Assembly (NCBI GenBank): GCA_013815405.1
Contig: JACDGF010000116.1
Span: forward strand, 1-6,843
Direction of reading: 5' to 3'
DNA from: Caulobacteraceae bacterium
Lineage (GTDB): Bacteria; Pseudomonadota; Alphaproteobacteria; Caulobacterales; Caulobacteraceae
Length of the DNA: 6,843 nt
The notes under the pieces are model-generated. The model had not been told where the DNA came from and searched no databases. It saw only the letters and a program-made list of their open reading frames with translations. Numbering within the stretch: position 1 is the first letter of the stretch; every line of letters starts with the position of its first letter. Shown in pieces: positions 1 through 6,363 of the stretch. Position numbers and translations under genes: made by a program.

Positions 1-612
1 GAGTGGCGCGGTGGCCGCGACGTGCAGGGCGATGTTGCGCCCTAGCTCCTTGAGCGCCGCCCGGTCGCCGGCGCCTTCGATCGCCACCAGGACGCCGATG
101 CGGCCAAGGTCCGGCGCCCCGGCGACGGCGCCGTGGACATAGGTCCCCACGGCCCCTTGGCTCACCGAAAATCCGGCGACCCGGCGCAGCAGCATGTTCT
201 CGCCGATGGTGGCGATCAGGTCGGTGATGGCCTCGCTCACCGTTTCGCCGGTCGGCAGGCGAAGGGCGCGCAAAGCCTCCACGTCGGATTCGACATCGAG
301 CGCCGCGATCGCCACGGCCTTGGCGGCGCCCTGGAAACGCGCGTTGCGCGCCACGAAGTCGGTTTCGGCGTTGAGTTCGACGACCGCCGCGCTCATGCCC
401 TCGCCGTCGGCGCGGCTGGCCACCGCCACGACGCCTTCGGCGGCGACCCGATCGGCTTTCTTGGCCGCCTTGGAAAGGCCCTTGGTCCGCAGCCAGTCGA
501 CGGCGGCTTCCATGTCGCCGGCGGTTTCCTGCAAGGCCTTCTTGCAATCCATCATGCCGACGCCGGACTTGTCGCGCAGCGCCTTGACGAGCGCGGCGGT
601 GATCTCGGCCAT
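1..612 (-). CDS. tsf: Translation elongation factor Ts, N-terminal 204 residues (3' part off the left edge)
   Basis: EF-Ts is the cytoplasmic guanine-nucleotide exchange factor that releases GDP from EF-Tu during elongation. The frame is open from ATG (612-610) to base 1, giving 204 codons; the rest of the core and the C-terminal module lie outside the window. The UBA-like N-terminal domain (about residues 1-55) contains the family signature [16 protein letters not shown] (12-27). The second signature, [12 protein letters not shown] (79-90), follows; its TDFV (84-87) is the segment that contacts EF-Tu's Mg/nucleotide site in the family. The start is fixed by GGAG at 621-624, 8 nt upstream. 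It lies 93 nt downstream of rpsB on the same strand, the standard bacterial rpsB-tsf order, so co-transcription is expected. It is truncated only by the window edge; no internal stop is seen. Identification is secure. Confidence 0.97.
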   Translation of the reverse strand, partial: MAEITAALVKALRDKSGVGMMDCKKALQETAGDMEAAVDWLRTKGLSKAAKKADRVAAEGVVAVASRADGEGMSAAVVELNAETDFVARNARFQGAAKAVAIAALDVESDVEALRALRLPTGETVSEAITDLIATIGENMLLRRVAGFSVSQGAVGTYVHGAVAGAPDLGRIGVLVAIEGAGDRAALKELGRNIALHVAATAPL

Positions 613-682
613 GGTGTGAGCTCCGCTCTTGAGGGTGTTGCGTCGGATGTGGGGGTCTGCCGGCTCGGATACGAGGTAAGGG

Positions 683-697
683 CCGGAAGCGTTCCGG
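683..697 (-). other. Intercistronic stem-loop between rpsB and tsf
   Basis: A perfect 6-bp inverted repeat (CCGGAA / TTCCGG) with a 3-nt CGC loop starts 8 nt after the rpsB stop. On the minus-strand transcript it is followed by CCCTTACC, not a U-run, so it is not a convincing intrinsic terminator. It may be a processing, stability or partial-attenuation element that tunes tsf relative to rpsB. That role is inference; the pairing itself is directly visible. Confidence 0.5.
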
Positions 698-705
698 TGG
701 GCCGC

Positions 706-1677
706 TCAGCCCTCGGCGGTTTGCGGCGCCGCCGCGACCTTCGGTTCCGGGTCCGGCTCCGGCGCTTGCGCGACGGGCTCGGCCGGCGCGGTCGCCTCCT
801 CGGCGGCCGGTTTGCTGGCCGCCGTCTCGATCTTCGGCTCCGGCGGCGGCGTGAAGGCCGCCTCGAGTTCGGGCTCGGGCTCGGCGGCGGGAGTCGTCTC
901 GGCTTCGGGCTCCATCGCCCCGCTCATCCGCAGGGCGGGCTCCACGGGCGCCTCGGCGGCGCCGATGTCGACGCCCATGGCCACCTGCCCCTCGGTCAGG
1001 CCGTCCAGCACGGCATCGGCCACCAGATCGCAGTAGAGCTGCAAGGCGCGCGCAGCGTCGTCGTTGCCGGGAATGGGATAGGTGATCCCCACCGGGTCGC
1101 TGTTGGTGTCCAGGATCGCCACCACCGGGATGTTGAGCTTGCGCGCCTCGAGGACGGCGATGCCCTCCTTGTTGGTGTCGATCACGAACATCAGGTCGGG
1201 AATGCCACCCATCTCCTTGATGCCGCCCAAGGACAGCTCGAGCTTGCCGCGCTCGCGGGTCAGCTGCAGCAACTCCTTCTTGGTGCGGCCGCCGCTGTCG
1301 CCGCCGTCCAGCACCCCTTCCAGCTCACGCAGGCGCGCGATCGACCCGGAGATGGTCCTCCAATTGGTCAGGGTGCCCCCCAGCCAGCGATGATTGACGT
1401 AATATTGCGCGCAACGCTTGGCCGCCGCCGCCACCGGGTCGGACGCCTGCCGCTTGGTGCCGACGAACAGCACCCGGCCCCCGGACGCCGCCACCTCCCG
1501 CACCTTCACCAGCGCCTGGTGTAGCAGCGGCATGGTCTGGGAAAGGTCGATGATGTGGATATTGGCGCGGGCGCCGAAGATGAACCGCTCCATCTTCGGA
1601 TTCCAGCGATGGGTCTGGTGGCCGAAGTGCGCGCCAGCTTCCAACAGCTGGCGCATGGTGAATTCGGGTAGCGCCAT
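706..1677 (-). CDS. rpsB: 30S ribosomal protein S2 with long acidic Ala/Pro/Glu C-terminal tail
   Basis: S2 is a structural protein of the small ribosomal subunit, joining late in assembly and contacting the head/body junction and S1. The 323-aa product starts [20 protein letters not shown], typical of S2. It has the signature block [14 protein letters not shown] (93-106) and the second conserved region [19 protein letters not shown] (160-178), followed by [13 protein letters not shown] (183-195) and PIPGNDDA (201-208). The globular domain ends near residue 235. Residues about 238-323 form a low-complexity Ala/Pro/Glu tail, making it clearly longer than the roughly 240-aa E. coli protein; extended S2 tails are known in some alphaproteobacteria. 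The start is supported by AAGGA at 1687-1691, 9 nt before ATG, and the S2 homology begins there. It sits downstream of dnaE (188-nt gap) and upstream of tsf, with a structured leader that suggests autoregulation. Confidence 0.98.
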   Translation of the reverse strand: MALPEFTMRQLLEAGAHFGHQTHRWNPKMERFIFGARANIHIIDLSQTMPLLHQALVKVREVAASGGRVLFVGTKRQASDPVAAAAKRCAQYYVNHRWLGGTLTNWRTISGSIARLRELEGVLDGGDSGGRTKKELLQLTRERGKLELSLGGIKEMGGIPDLMFVIDTNKEGIAVLEARKLNIPVVAILDTNSDPVGITYPIPGNDDAARALQLYCDLVADAVLDGLTEGQVAMGVDIGAAEAPVEPALRMSGAMEPEAETTPAAEPEPELEAAFTPPPEPKIETAASKPAAEEATAPAEPVAQAPEPDPEPKVAAAPQTAEG

Positions 1678-1692
1678 GAACCTCAGTCCTTC

Positions 1693-1739
1693 TTCCGGTT
1701 CCTGCCTCCGCGAAGCCCACCCCGAGAAGGGGACCGGAA
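1693..1739 (-). promoter_or_regulatory. Predicted three-way-junction RNA in the rpsB 5' leader (possible S2 autoregulatory site)
   Basis: In the minus-strand RNA, a closing stem pairs 1733-1739 with 1693-1699 (UUCCGGU / ACCGGAA, 7 bp). It encloses a CCCC/GGGG hairpin (1729-1732 with 1720-1723, 5-nt loop). It also encloses a second 5-bp hairpin (1712-1716 with 1704-1708, one G-U pair, 3-nt GCG loop). The closing stem ends one base before the AAGGA Shine-Dalgarno (1687-1691), so folding or protein binding could affect initiation. S2 is known in E. coli to repress rpsB-tsf through the rpsB 5' UTR. That this fold serves the same role here is inference, and I matched no catalogued motif. No covariation or energy calculation was done. 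Confidence 0.45.
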
Positions 1740-1742
1740 CGG

Positions 1743-1765
1743 AAAAGCGGGGGACTTTGACCCGC
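1743..1765 (-). terminator. Weak intrinsic-terminator-like hairpin between dnaE and rpsB
   Basis: Reading the minus strand, GCGGG (1765-1761) can pair with CCCGC (1751-1747) across a 9-nt loop and is followed at once by TTTT (1746-1743). The 5-bp stem and short T-tract make it a weak terminator at best. It lies about 100 nt after the dnaE stop. If the rpsB promoter candidate at 1800-1828 is real, this hairpin sits inside the rpsB leader and would be an attenuator rather than the end of dnaE mRNA. It could also be chance in GC-rich DNA. Confidence 0.25.
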
Positions 1766-1799
1766 GCCTCGCCGAACGCCTCGCGTGCGTGATGGCGGC

Positions 1800-1828
1800 G
1801 GGATAGGCCATGAGCGGGCGAAAGGCAA
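1800..1828 (-). promoter_or_regulatory. Candidate promoter for rpsB-tsf
   Basis: On the minus strand a TTGCCT -35-like hexamer (1828-1823) is followed after 17 nt by TATCCC (1805-1800). In the Caulobacter-style reading it is TTG-type, 14 nt, then GCCTATCC. It is the best promoter-like pair I found in the gap between dnaE and rpsB, and would give a leader of roughly 110 nt that includes the predicted three-way junction. The -10 is a poor match, so rpsB could instead rely wholly or partly on read-through from dnaE. Confidence 0.25.
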
Positions 1829-1865
1829 GATCGCTGGCCATTCCGCCTCGAGCCCGCCGCCGCCC

Positions 1866-4800
1866 CTACACGTCCTCCAGGAACGCCACGCCCGGCGCGA
1901 CCTTCAGGGCGCCGCGCAGGGCGGGGTCGAGTTGGTAGCGGCCCGGAAGCTTCATTTCCACTTCGCGGCCCCCGGCGAAGGCGGCCACGAAGATCACCTC
2001 GCCGCCCCCGGTCCGCGAGGGTTGGAGGCGCTTCTTCAGCACCTCCAGCTCCGCAACCGCCGGGGAAACGTGGATGCGCAGGCCCGCGGCGACCTGATCG
2101 ATCGCCCGCCCCAGAGGCTGGGCGTCGTCTCCGAAGAAGCGCACCTCGCCGTCGCTGGCCTTGGCGCGGACCTTCAGCACCACCGCGCGGCCCGGCTCGA
2201 GGACGTCACGGCAGCGCCGCAAGGTCTCGGGCGGAAACAGGACCTCGTACTCACCGGTCGGATCGGAGAGCGAAACGAAGGCGAACTTGCCGCCGCCGCT
2301 GGTCGACGAGCTGCGCTCCTGGCGCCGGCGGACCATCCCCGCCATGCGGAAGGCCTCGGCCCCGGCCGCCGCGGCGGCGACCGCGTCGATATAGAGGGTC
2401 GCGCGGTGGCGGCGCAGCACCTCCGCCATGTCGCCGAGCGGATGGCCGCTGAGATAGAAGCCCACGGCGGCGAGTTCCTCGTCGAGCTGCTCCACCGGGT
2501 TCCACGGTTCGACCTTGGGCAGGCGCGGGCGGGCGGCCTCGGCCTGTTCGCCGAAGAGGCTCTCCTGGGCGCAGGCGCGGTCGGCGGCCACGCTTTGGGC
2601 GTAGGCGACCAGGGAATCGGCGCCGGCGACGATCTGCGCGCGGTTGGGGTGGATGGCGTCGAAGGCGCCGGCGCGGGCGAGACTCTCCAGGGCCCGCTTG
2701 TTCACCGCCCTTGGATCGATCCGTTCGAGGAAGTCGAAGATATCGGCGAACCGGCCGCCGGTTTCGCGCGCCTGGACGACCAGGGCCATGGCCTGCTGAC
2801 CGACGTTGCGCACGGCGCCCAGGGCGTAGAGCACCTGCCCGTCTTCCACGCCAAAGTCGGCGCCCGACCGGTTCACGTCCGGCGCGAGGATGGCGACGCC
2901 CTGGCGCCTGGCGTCCTGGTAGAAGAGCGCGAGCTTGTCGGTATTGGAGATATCCAGGCTCATCGAGGCGGCGAAGAACTCCACCGGCGCGTTGGCCTTG
3001 AGCCAGGCCGTCTGATAGGCGATCAGGGCGTAGGGCGCCGCGTGGCACTTGTTGAACCCGTATCCGGCGAATTTGGCCATGCGCTCGAACATCGCCGCGG
3101 CGTCGCCGGCGGCCAAGCCATGGGTGGCCGCGCCGCTCAGGAACCGCGCGCGCTGCTGGTCCATCTCCTCCTTCTTCTTCTTGCCCATAGCGCGGCGCAG
3201 CAGATCGGCCTCGCCCAGGGAATAGCCGGCCAGGATCTGGGCGATCTGCATCACCTGTTCCTGGTAGACGATGACGCCCCAGGTCTCCGCCAGGGCGGCC
3301 TCGAGGCCGGGCAGGATCCGCGCCGGCCGGCGGCCCATCTTGCAGTCGACATATTCGTCGATCGAATCCATCGGGCCCGGCCGATAGAGCGAGATCAGGG
3401 CGGTGATCTCCTCCACCGACGCCGGCCGCAGCTTGCGCAGGGTGTCGCGCATCCCCTGCCCTTCCATCTGGAACACCCCGACGGTATGGCCCGATGAGAC
3501 GAGGTCGTATGTGGCCTTGTCGTCGAGCGGCAGGAGGTCGAGCGCCACCCCCGCCCCGCGCCGCTCCAGGTGCTTCACCGCCCGGTGCAGGACGGTGAGG
3601 GTCTTGAGGCCCAGGAAATCGAATTTGACCAGGCCGGCGCTTTCCACCCACTTCATGTTGAACTGGGTGGCCGGCAGGCTGGAGCGGGAATCCTTGTAGA
3701 GGGGCGCCAGTTCGGTCAGGGGCCGGTCGGCGATCACCAGGCCGGCGGCGTGGGTGGAGGCGTTGCGGTAGAGCCCCTCAAGCTGGAGGGCGACGCCCAG
3801 CACCTCGGCCACCGCCTCCTCGTCGCGCCGGGCCGCCTGCAGCCTCGGTTCCAGGTCGATCGCCCGCGCCAGGGTGACCGGGTTGGCCGGGTTGTTGGGG
3901 ATCATCTTGGCCAGGCGGTCCACCTGGCCCAGGGGAAGCTGCATGACCCGGCCGACGTCGCGCAACACCGCGCGGGCCTGCAGGGTTCCGAAGGTGATGA
4001 TCTGGGCGACCCGATCGGCGCCGTATTTGCCCTGGACATAGGCGATCACGTCCTCGCGCCGCTCCTGGCAGAAGTCGATGTCGAAGTCGGGCATCGAGAC
4101 CCGCTCGGGATTGAGGAACCGCTCGAACAGCAGGCCAAAACGCAGCGGGTCGATGCCGGTGATCAGCAGCGACCAGGCCACCACCGAACCGGCCCCCGAT
4201 CCGCGGCCCGGGCCGACCGGGATATCATGGGCCACGGCCCACTTCATGAAGTCCGAGACGATCAGGAAATAGCCCGAAAACCCCATCGACTGGATGACGC
4301 CGATCTCGCGCTCCAGTCTTTCCCAATAACCGTCCGCGTCGCCCTCGGCCGGCGGGGCGGCGTCCAGCCGGGCGCGAAGGCCCTCGCGCGCCTGCTCGGC
4401 CAACTCCTCGTCCTCGGAGCGGCCGGCGATGGTGGGAAAGCGCGGCAGGATCGGTTCGCGCTTGTGGACCATGAAGGCGCAGCGCCGGGCGATCTCCAGG
4501 GTATTGTCCGCGGCTTCCGGCAGATCGGCGAAGAGCCGGCGCATGTCCGCCGCCGGTTTGAACCAGTGCTCCGGCGTCACCCGCCGGCGATCCTCCTGGC
4601 CAAGGAAGGCGCCGTCGGCGATGCATAGCAGCGCGTCGTGCGCCCGGTGGGTCTGCGGCTTGGCGAAATAGACGTCGTTGGTGGCGACGAGCGGGGTATC
4701 GGTGTCATAGGCCCAGGCCACCAGGGCCGGCTCGGCGATCGCCTGGCTGGCCAGGTTGTGGCGCTGCAGCTCGACATAGAGGCGGTCCTCGAACACCTGG

Positions 4801-5297
4801 CGCATCTCGTCCAGGGCCGCGCGACCCTCGGGCCCTCGGCCAGCGGCGAACAGCGGGTCGATCGGACCGTCGGCGCCGCCGCTGAGCAGGATCAGGCCCT
4901 CGGCGCGGGCCGCCACCTTGGCCCAGGGGACATGGGGCGGCTCGCTGGCCTGGACATCCAGGAAAGCGGCCGACGAAAGCTCGGTGAGGTTGCGCCAGCC
5001 GGCCGCGTTCTGGGCCAGGAGCACGATCGTCGGCGTCCGCGCCCAGCGCTCCGGCGGCCCCTCGCCGATTCCGGTCACCGGCAGGGCGCAGCCGATGATC
5101 GGCTGAACCCCCAAGTCCTTGGTGACGACTGAAAATTCCAAGGCCCCGAAGAGGTTGGCCCGGTCGGTGAGCGCCACCGCCGGCATGGCGCCCGCCGCCG
5201 CCAGGGCGCCGATCGCGTCGGCCTTGATCGTCCCCTCCAGCAACGAATAGGCCGAGCGGACGCGCAGGTGGACAAACCCCTCCGCCCCGGCCGCCAT
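1866..5297 (-). CDS. dnaE: DNA polymerase III subunit alpha (replicative C-family polymerase, DnaE1 type)
   Basis: This is the catalytic subunit of the replisome, polymerising DNA at the fork with the beta clamp, tau and epsilon. The 1143-aa length is close to E. coli DnaE (1160). An N-terminal PHP domain begins [15 protein letters not shown] (8-22). The polymerase core follows, with [11 protein letters not shown] (361-371) and the catalytic-aspartate motif PDFDIDF (403-409). [10 protein letters not shown] (558-567) carries the third catalytic Asp (D560), and there is a conserved basic MGKKKKEEM (704-712). The finger/(HhH)2 part contains [13 protein letters not shown] (821-833). QESLF (911-915) fits an internal beta-clamp-binding motif. 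An OB fold (about 983-1050) and a short C-terminal region end the protein. The start is set by AGGAG (5304-5308), 6 nt from ATG, and by homology from residue 8. The PHP HxH site is degraded (R12, R14), as expected when proofreading is done by DnaQ. It lies 34 nt after the sidA-like gene and may share its LexA-controlled transcript. Confidence 0.98.
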   Translation of the reverse strand: MAAGAEGFVHLRVRSAYSLLEGTIKADAIGALAAAGAMPAVALTDRANLFGALEFSVVTKDLGVQPIIGCALPVTGIGEGPPERWARTPTIVLLAQNAAGWRNLTELSSAAFLDVQASEPPHVPWAKVAARAEGLILLSGGADGPIDPLFAAGRGPEGRAALDEMRQVFEDRLYVELQRHNLASQAIAEPALVAWAYDTDTPLVATNDVYFAKPQTHRAHDALLCIADGAFLGQEDRRRVTPEHWFKPAADMRRLFADLPEAADNTLEIARRCAFMVHKREPILPRFPTIAGRSEDEELAEQAREGLRARLDAAPPAEGDADGYWERLEREIGVIQSMGFSGYFLIVSDFMKWAVAHDIPVGPGRGSGAGSVVAWSLLITGIDPLRFGLLFERFLNPERVSMPDFDIDFCQERREDVIAYVQGKYGADRVAQIITFGTLQARAVLRDVGRVMQLPLGQVDRLAKMIPNNPANPVTLARAIDLEPRLQAARRDEEAVAEVLGVALQLEGLYRNASTHAAGLVIADRPLTELAPLYKDSRSSLPATQFNMKWVESAGLVKFDFLGLKTLTVLHRAVKHLERRGAGVALDLLPLDDKATYDLVSSGHTVGVFQMEGQGMRDTLRKLRPASVEEITALISLYRPGPMDSIDEYVDCKMGRRPARILPGLEAALAETWGVIVYQEQVMQIAQILAGYSLGEADLLRRAMGKKKKEEMDQQRARFLSGAATHGLAAGDAAAMFERMAKFAGYGFNKCHAAPYALIAYQTAWLKANAPVEFFAASMSLDISNTDKLALFYQDARRQGVAILAPDVNRSGADFGVEDGQVLYALGAVRNVGQQAMALVVQARETGGRFADIFDFLERIDPRAVNKRALESLARAGAFDAIHPNRAQIVAGADSLVAYAQSVAADRACAQESLFGEQAEAARPRLPKVEPWNPVEQLDEELAAVGFYLSGHPLGDMAEVLRRHRATLYIDAVAAAAAGAEAFRMAGMVRRRQERSSSTSGGGKFAFVSLSDPTGEYEVLFPPETLRRCRDVLEPGRAVVLKVRAKASDGEVRFFGDDAQPLGRAIDQVAAGLRIHVSPAVAELEVLKKRLQPSRTGGGEVIFVAAFAGGREVEMKLPGRYQLDPALRGALKVAPGVAFLEDV

Positions 5298-5331
5298 CGC
5301 CCGCTCCTCTTCCTTTCAGGGTCGCGGCGAC

Positions 5332-5421
5332 TCAGCCCGCGAACTGCGCGACCTGACACACCATCCAAACGAACCCTACCACCGACACAAGCGCCAGCGA
5401 CTCCCGAGCCAAGCGAAACAT
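5332..5421 (-). CDS. sidA: 29-aa single-span membrane peptide, SidA-like SOS cell-division inhibitor
   Basis: This tiny gene encodes [10 protein letters not shown] then [10 protein letters not shown] then VCQVAQFAG. There is a short basic N-terminus (R3, R6) and a hydrophobic span from about L9 to F27, fitting one inner-membrane helix with the N-terminus in the cytoplasm. SidA of Caulobacter crescentus is a 29-residue inner-membrane protein, induced through LexA after DNA damage, that blocks constriction by acting on the late divisome proteins FtsW/FtsN. The match in length, topology and promoter control underlies the call. GGAGG (5430-5434) sits 8 nt before the ATG, and a TTGACA promoter with a perfect LexA box lies just upstream. 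The stop is 34 nt from dnaE with no terminator between. I assign it by pattern and recalled family features, not by alignment. The alternative is an unrelated LexA-controlled small membrane toxin or leader peptide. Confidence 0.82.
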   Translation of the reverse strand: MFRLARESLALVSVVGFVWMVCQVAQFAG

Positions 5422-5429
5422 GGGGACTA

Positions 5430-5434
5430 CCTCC
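5430..5434 (-). promoter_or_regulatory. Ribosome-binding site of the sidA-like gene
   Basis: GGAGG (preceded by T on the minus strand) lies 8 nt upstream of the ATG at 5421. It is one of the strongest Shine-Dalgarno matches in the window, and it is what separates this very short frame from chance open frames. Confidence 0.8.
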
Positions 5435-5451
5435 AGTTTGTTCCTGCCCGG

Positions 5452-5478
5452 GATGTTCTTGTTTTGTTCCTATGTCAA
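5452..5478 (-). promoter_or_regulatory. SOS promoter of the sidA-like gene
   Basis: TTGACA (5478-5473) is a consensus -35 on the minus strand. After 13 nt comes AGAACATC (5459-5452), which agrees with the ANAWC half of the Caulobacter housekeeping -10 consensus (GCTANAWC) at the expected 10-14 nt spacing. Transcription would begin near 5445, leaving a leader of about 25 nt that contains the GGAGG. The LexA box fills the spacer and touches the -10, an arrangement in which bound repressor would exclude RNA polymerase. The -35 is clear; the -10 is approximate. Confidence 0.6.
5455..5469. promoter_or_regulatory. LexA box, perfect GTTC-N7-GTTC
   Basis: Plus-strand GTTC (5455-5458), seven bases TTGTTTT, then GTTC (5466-5469) exactly match the direct-repeat LexA operator known from alphaproteobacteria (GTTC-N7-GTTC). 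It lies between the -35 and -10 of the sidA-like promoter, about 34 nt before the start codon. A third GTTC (5440-5443) lies just downstream but is 11 nt from its neighbour, outside the consensus spacing. By inference, RecA-activated LexA cleavage after DNA damage would open this promoter. Confidence 0.85.
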
Positions 5479-5479
5479 G

Positions 5480-5638
5480 ATAGCGGCGCCGACCCACCTC
5501 TCGTCCACGCCCTGCGATCGGTCGGGCCGGAGGTGTTCACCGGCGCCATGGACGCGCTTCCCCCGCGCCGGGCGGGTGAGCTCTGCCGCGAGAGCCTCCG
5601 CCGCTTCGTCCCGGCCGCGAGCTGACCGACCGCGCGTC
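5480..5638. other. Gap between the arsR-type gene and the sidA promoter
   Basis: Apart from the possible plus-strand remnant, this stretch holds no gene I can support on either strand. A 5-bp stem (GCTCT/AGAGC, about 5580-5595) is present but has no T-run, so no terminator for the upstream cassette is evident. A minus-strand 24-codon frame starting near 5550 lacks a Shine-Dalgarno and has unlikely composition. Confidence 0.4.
5491..5625 (+). pseudogene. Possible gene remnant (C-terminal fragment, plus strand)
   Basis: This frame reads DPPLVHALRSVGPEVFTGAM then DALPPRRAGELCRESLRRFV then PAAS and a TGA stop. About nine in ten of its codons end in G or C, as in real genes of this genome, and the peptide looks like an ordinary soluble, helix-prone C-terminus. 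No good start is present. The in-frame ATG at 5548 has GGAGG 14 nt away (too far) and would leave 25 residues, and the only upstream option is a TTG inside the LexA box. It converges on the arsR-type gene 13 nt beyond its stop. It may be the tail of a decayed gene, a small weakly translated ORF, or chance compositional bias. I do not recognise the family. Confidence 0.22.
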
Positions 5639-5956
5639 TCACAATCCCAGGTCGTTGTTCTCCGCTCGGCGGTAGGTGATCCAGGTGTCGCCGAGGGAGG
5701 CTTCCAGCCACAGCCGGTCGAAGTAGGTTCGAAGGCTCGGCAGCACGTCCAGCACCACTTCGAGCCGGTCGTTCACCGTATGGACCAGGCCCGCCTGGCG
5801 CAGGATCTTCACATGGTGCGACACCGCCGGGCGAGACACGGTCAGCCCCTCCACCAGTTCGCTCAGGCGGCGGGGTCGGATCACCACCCGCTCGAAGATC
5901 TCCCGCCGCGTCGGCTCGGCCAGGGCTTCCAGAACGCCGTCGAGTTTACTCGCCAC
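5639..5956 (-). CDS. ArsR-family winged-helix transcriptional repressor
   Basis: The 105-aa protein begins VASKLDGVLEALAEPTRREI, the usual ArsR opening (helix 1 with 'ALAEPTRR'). The helix-turn-helix follows: RRLSELVEGLTVSRPAVSHH (29-48), with recognition helix SRPAVSHHVKILRQAGLV (41-58). The beta-wing comes next at about 59-71 (TVNDRLEVVLDV). The C-terminal LRTYFDRLWLEAS resembles the ArsR subgroup often found beside START/AHSA1-type or DUF1579-type genes rather than metal sensors. The ELCVCDL metal-binding box is absent. A GTG start is chosen because homology begins there; GGGAG (5967-5971) lies 10 nt upstream, and the preceding gene's stop is 5 nt away. Extending further upstream would read the overlapping gene out of frame. 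It is the last gene of a three-gene cassette and probably autoregulates a promoter off the right edge. The ligand is unknown. Confidence 0.88.
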   Translation of the reverse strand: MASKLDGVLEALAEPTRREIFERVVIRPRRLSELVEGLTVSRPAVSHHVKILRQAGLVHTVNDRLEVVLDVLPSLRTYFDRLWLEASLGDTWITYRRAENNDLGL

Positions 5957-5961
5957 CGGCT

Positions 5962-6363
5962 CTAAGCTCCCTGGGTGTAGGCGGTCATGGTCAAAAGGAC
6001 GTCGAGGTACTTTCTCACGCAGTCGGCCGGCCGCGGATCGGCGAAATAAAAGCCGTTGCGCGCCGGCGCCACCGCCCCGGCCTTGGCCAGGCTGCGGATC
6101 CGGTGGCTGATGTCCTGGCTCCCCGCCCCCGTCATCCCCGCCAGAAGGCTCGTGCTGCACGGCCGGCGCGCCACATGCTCCAGCACCACCCGGCGCAAAG
6201 GGTCGCCCAACAAGCTCAGCAACCCCCGCGCCTCGCCGATCTGCGCCCCAGACACCGACAACAAACCCGCCACCGCATCCAGCGCCGCCGCGTCGGAGGA
6301 GGGCCAAGCGTCCCTCCGGCCACCGTCGCGTTCCCAGCGGGCCAAAAGGGCAAAACCGGTCAT
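5962..6363 (-). CDS. ArsR-like winged-helix DNA-binding protein, uncharacterised
   Basis: This is a 133-aa protein. Residues about 47-110 look like an ArsR/MarR-type winged helix: GLLSLLGDPLRRVVLEHVAR (47-66), then STSLLAGMTGAGSQDISHRI (70-89), with a likely recognition helix at SQDISHRIRSLAKAGAV (82-98) and a short wing ending NGFYFADP (103-110). The N-terminal 45 residues (Trp10, Trp20, Ala-rich 25-40) and the C-terminal helix (KYLDVLLTMTAYTQ) may form the dimer interface. Its ATG overlaps the upstream TGA as ATGA (6360-6363), so translation is probably coupled; no separate Shine-Dalgarno is seen. A longer in-frame extension to 6792 runs across the upstream gene in another frame and is rejected. 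Codon bias is a little weaker than in dnaE, usual for a regulator. Target and effector are unknown. Working with the following arsR-type protein, or opposing it, is only a hypothesis. Confidence 0.8.
   Translation of the reverse strand: MTGFALLARWERDGGRRDAWPSSDAAALDAVAGLLSVSGAQIGEARGLLSLLGDPLRRVVLEHVARRPCSTSLLAGMTGAGSQDISHRIRSLAKAGAVAPARNGFYFADPRPADCVRKYLDVLLTMTAYTQGA

Noticed and set aside
133..1524. Long plus-strand open frame opposite tsf and rpsB
   Set aside because: It spans the tsf/rpsB boundary antisense to clear ribosomal and elongation-factor genes. Its Arg/Gly/His-rich product is typical of an antisense shadow in GC-rich DNA.
1785..3497. 570-codon plus-strand open frame opposite dnaE
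   Set aside because: Wholly explained as the antisense shadow of dnaE codons; no recognisable domain and no ribosome-binding site.
2251..3651. 466-codon minus-strand frame overlapping dnaE
   Set aside because: Frame-shifted copy of dnaE on the same strand; Pro/Arg/Gly-rich with no family features, while the dnaE frame is intact.
3570..4628. 352-codon plus-strand open frame opposite dnaE
   Set aside because: Same reason: antisense shadow with low-complexity His/Gly/Arg content.
5329..5403. Two GANTC (CcrM-type) sites, 5329-5333 and 5399-5403, within and at the end of the sidA-like gene
   Set aside because: GANTC occurs elsewhere in the window too, and nothing ties these two sites to a promoter, so I do not claim methylation control.
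5475..5711. 78-codon minus-strand frame between the arsR-type gene and the sidA promoter
   Set aside because: It overlaps the arsR-type 3' end in another frame, has no Shine-Dalgarno, and its Arg/Ser/Gly-rich product resembles nothing.
5420..5965. 181-codon plus-strand frame across the sidA promoter and arsR-type gene
   Set aside because: It is antisense to the arsR-type gene for much of its length and starts with no ribosome-binding site. Its sequence lacks coding character.
5639..6307. 222-codon version of the arsR-type gene
   Set aside because: Residues before the GTG at 5956 are Gly/Arg-rich shadow of the upstream gene; ArsR homology starts at the GTG.
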